A stretch of DNA of 64,000 bases from CAWIJJ01 sp963836405 (GTDB taxonomy: Bacteria; Acidobacteriota; Terriglobia; Bryobacterales; Bryobacteraceae), in the NCBI GenBank assembly GCA_963836405.1, contig CAWIJL010000003.1:62001-126000 (forward strand), read 5' to 3'. Position numbers and translations under genes: made by a program. A model generated the notes under the pieces. That model searched no databases. It saw nothing but the letters and a program-made list of their open reading frames with translations, and had not been told where the DNA came from. Positions 62,460 to 64,000 of the stretch are shown here, piece after piece. The first letter of the stretch is position 1. Every line of letters begins with the position of its first letter.

Positions 62460-63706
62460 TTCTTCTCGTCCTCGTCCTTCGCGCCCGCCTGCACCACCCG
62501 CACCTTGGCGCCGTCGTCCAGGCCCAAACCGCCCACCGTCACTACCTGCTCGCCCGCCGCCACGCCGGACAGGATCTGCACGGCATCGCCCTCGCGTACG
62601 CCGGTCTCGACATTCTTGCGATGAACCGCGCCGCCGGAAACGGACAACACCGCGGTGCCGCCCTCCTCGCCCGGCAGAATCGCCGCGCCCGGCACCACCA
62701 CGGCGTCCCTGATGGTGGCTACCGTAATGGCCACGTGCGCCCCGCCTCCGGGCTTCAGCCGCTCACCCGGGTTTGGCAAATCGACCCACACCTGCACGGT
62801 CGTGCTGGCCGCGTCCGTGGCCGGGCTAACCACCGTCACTTTCCCGGGCACCTCCAGGCCGGCTTCGGCGAGCTTGACCACCGCCAGGTCCCCCACCTTC
62901 ACCGCCGAAGCCTGGTCCTGCGGAACGTTGGCGCGGGCTACCACGTGCGAGACATCCATCACGGTCAGCAGCGGCGAACCCGAATTGGCCATCTCCCCCG
63001 GGTACACGGGCCGCTCCGCGATCACGCCTGAAATGGGGCTGCGAATTTCCGAATATCCGAGCTGCGCTTCGGCCGACCGCAACTGCGCCCGCGCCGTTTC
63101 GGCCTGCGCCTGGGCCGTGTTCACCTGTTCCTGCTTCCCCACCGTTTGGAGGGTGCGCAGATGCTCCTCGGCGGCGTCGAACTGGGCCTTAGCCTGCGCG
63201 TACTGCACTTCCGCTTCGTCCACCTGCCTCCGCGCCAGCGCCCCCTGCGCCAGCAGAGCCCGCCGGCTCTCCAGCAGTTTGGCGGCCGCGTCCAACTGCT
63301 GCCTGGCCGCCGCCGCGTCGGTCTGCGCCTTCACCACCGCCTCCGGCACCGCCGCGTCCGTGGTGGTGCGCAGGTTGGCCTCCGCCTGCTGCACCTGCCC
63401 GCGCGCCGCCGCCACCGCCGCGGAGAGATCGCTGTTCTCCAGCGTGGCCAGCAACTGCCCGGCTTTCACATGATCGCCGCGGTTCACATAAAACTTCTGC
63501 ACCGGCGCGGAGATCTTCGGCGTCACGCTGGCCTGGTCGGCCGGAAACAGAACGGCATCCGCTTCGACGATCCGATGGATGGTCTCCTGCCTTACCGGAG
63601 CCACCTGCACGGGCGCGGCCGTCTCCGTTTCCCGCTCTTGCGCCTTCGGGGAACACGCCGACGCGATCAGCATCGCGGAGCAGCACAGCAACATGGATTT
63701 GAGCAT
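62456..63706 (-). CDS. RND efflux periplasmic adaptor (membrane fusion protein), lipoprotein
   Basis: A 416-residue adaptor with a lipobox-like LIASAC near residue 18, so it is probably lipid-anchored. It has the biotinyl-lipoyl half (VNRGDHVKAGQLLATLENSD), a coiled-coil hairpin (about residues 100-210), the second lipoyl half (LGYSEIRSPISGVIAERPVY), a beta-barrel region, and a membrane-proximal domain. Overlaps the pump gene by four bases and ends the span with TolC upstream. Confidence 0.9.
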   Translation of the reverse strand: MLKSMLLCCSAMLIASACSPKAQERETETAAPVQVAPVRQETIHRIVEADAVLFPADQASVTPKISAPVQKFYVNRGDHVKAGQLLATLENSDLSAAVAAARGQVQQAEANLRTTTDAAVPEAVVKAQTDAAAARQQLDAAAKLLESRRALLAQGALARRQVDEAEVQYAQAKAQFDAAEEHLRTLQTVGKQEQVNTAQAQAETARAQLRSAEAQLGYSEIRSPISGVIAERPVYPGEMANSGSPLLTVMDVSHVVARANVPQDQASAVKVGDLAVVKLAEAGLEVPGKVTVVSPATDAASTTVQVWVDLPNPGERLKPGGGAHVAITVATIRDAVVVPGAAILPGEEGGTAVLSVSGGAVHRKNVETGVREGDAVQILSGVAAGEQVVTVGGLGLDDGAKVRVVQAGAKDEDEKK

Positions 63707-64000
63707 TTAGAAGATCCCGGTCAGAGTCTGTACATTGGCCACCGCGAGCCGGTACCGCACCAAGCCGTCGGCGTATGCGTTGCGGGCCTGCGCCAGGGTG
63801 CTTTGCGCGTCGGCCACTTCGAGCGCGGTCACTTCCCCCGCCTGGTAGCGGAGCAGCGTCAGGCGCAGGCTCTCCGCCGCCAGGTCCACACTTCGCCGCA
63901 GAGCCAGAATCAGCGTGGCCGCGGCGCTCGCCTCGGCGTAATACGCGCTGACGTTGCTGCGCAACTGGCGCTCGGCGAAATTCAGCTCCGTGCGCGCCTG
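63707..64000 (-). CDS. TolC-family outer-membrane efflux protein, C-terminal part (partial)
   Basis: The frame is open to the window edge. The visible C-terminal 97 residues show the helical repeat of TolC/OprM proteins: SAYYAEASAAATLILALRRS, then LTLLRYQAGEVTALEVADAQ and SLAQARNAYADGLVRYRLAV-like sequence, ending near QTLTGIF. The gene ends immediately before the adaptor start, completing the efflux operon. Confidence 0.8.
   Translation of the reverse strand, partial: QARTELNFAERQLRSNVSAYYAEASAAATLILALRRSVDLAAESLRLTLLRYQAGEVTALEVADAQSTLAQARNAYADGLVRYRLAVANVQTLTGIF

Noticed and set aside
4118..63473. Long plus-strand open frames antisense to the pheST, RND, oxidoreductase and methyltransferase genes
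   Set aside because: They are complements of clear genes, rich in Arg/Pro/His/Ala, and have no domain of their own.

Overview
The window is about 64 kb of GC-rich, gene-dense bacterial chromosome. Two PEP-CTERM proteins, lpxB, an RND efflux operon and many secreted proteins of unknown function point to a Gram-negative soil bacterium. The general style (ATGA/GTGA operon overlaps, GTG/TTG starts, Solibacter-like conserved hypotheticals) suggests an acidobacterium of the Bryobacterales/Solibacter kind. That assignment is inference; no rRNA or other marker was available to confirm it.

Layout. 1-2.4 kb: an ABC-2 export system (partial permease, ATPase, permease) and a small membrane protein. 2.4-4.1 kb: an IS630-type transposase and an empty stretch. 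4.1-7.4 kb, minus strand: an EgtD-like methyltransferase, a receiver-only response regulator, fabI and a secreted Gfo/Idh/MocA protein. 7.4-19.8 kb: recG, rsmD, lpxB, a probably inactive M1 peptidase-like/TPR protein, a PEP-CTERM protein, a HAD phosphatase, a LON-domain protein, and the overlapping chain SDR-aroK-glycerate kinase-TPR. 20.0-23.5 kb, minus strand: an isolated three-gene locus (small protein, HopA1-like protein, protein kinase) resembling lanthipeptide/RiPP machinery. 23.9-34.5 kb: parvulin, purS, murI, xseA, an HDAC-like deacetylase, a PBP transpeptidase, then valS-nadC-birA-coaX. 34.5-39.0 kb: a DUF4276 gene with a broken ATPase remnant, a second PEP-CTERM protein, atl, tag and secreted proteins. 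39.0-39.85 kb: a purine-rich stretch with hairpins and no gene. 39.85-46.6 kb: an endonuclease/exonuclease/phosphatase and a PLD-family gene, then a minimal microcompartment pair (BMC-H shell protein and an aldehyde dehydrogenase with an encapsulation-like tail), recJ and a DUF4440-like protein. 46.7-52.8 kb: rmuC, frr, an HNH protein, pheT and pheS. 52.9-55.8 kb: a consensus promoter driving cysM, a JAB protease and a ThiS-ThiF-rhodanese fusion. 55.9-64 kb: an esterase-like protein, a GNAT-oxidoreductase fusion, a beta-propeller protein and an RND efflux operon (RND pump, adaptor, partial TolC).

Six genes are interrupted by single-base frameshifts: the oxidoreductase at 6.4 kb, recG, the PBP, the PLD gene, the BMC gene and recJ. 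Fourteen of the sixteen shifts are +1. This looks more like sequence error than decay.

The most interesting systems are the HopA1/kinase locus, the CysO-MoeZ-like fusion beside a JAB protease and CysM, and the solitary BMC pair.
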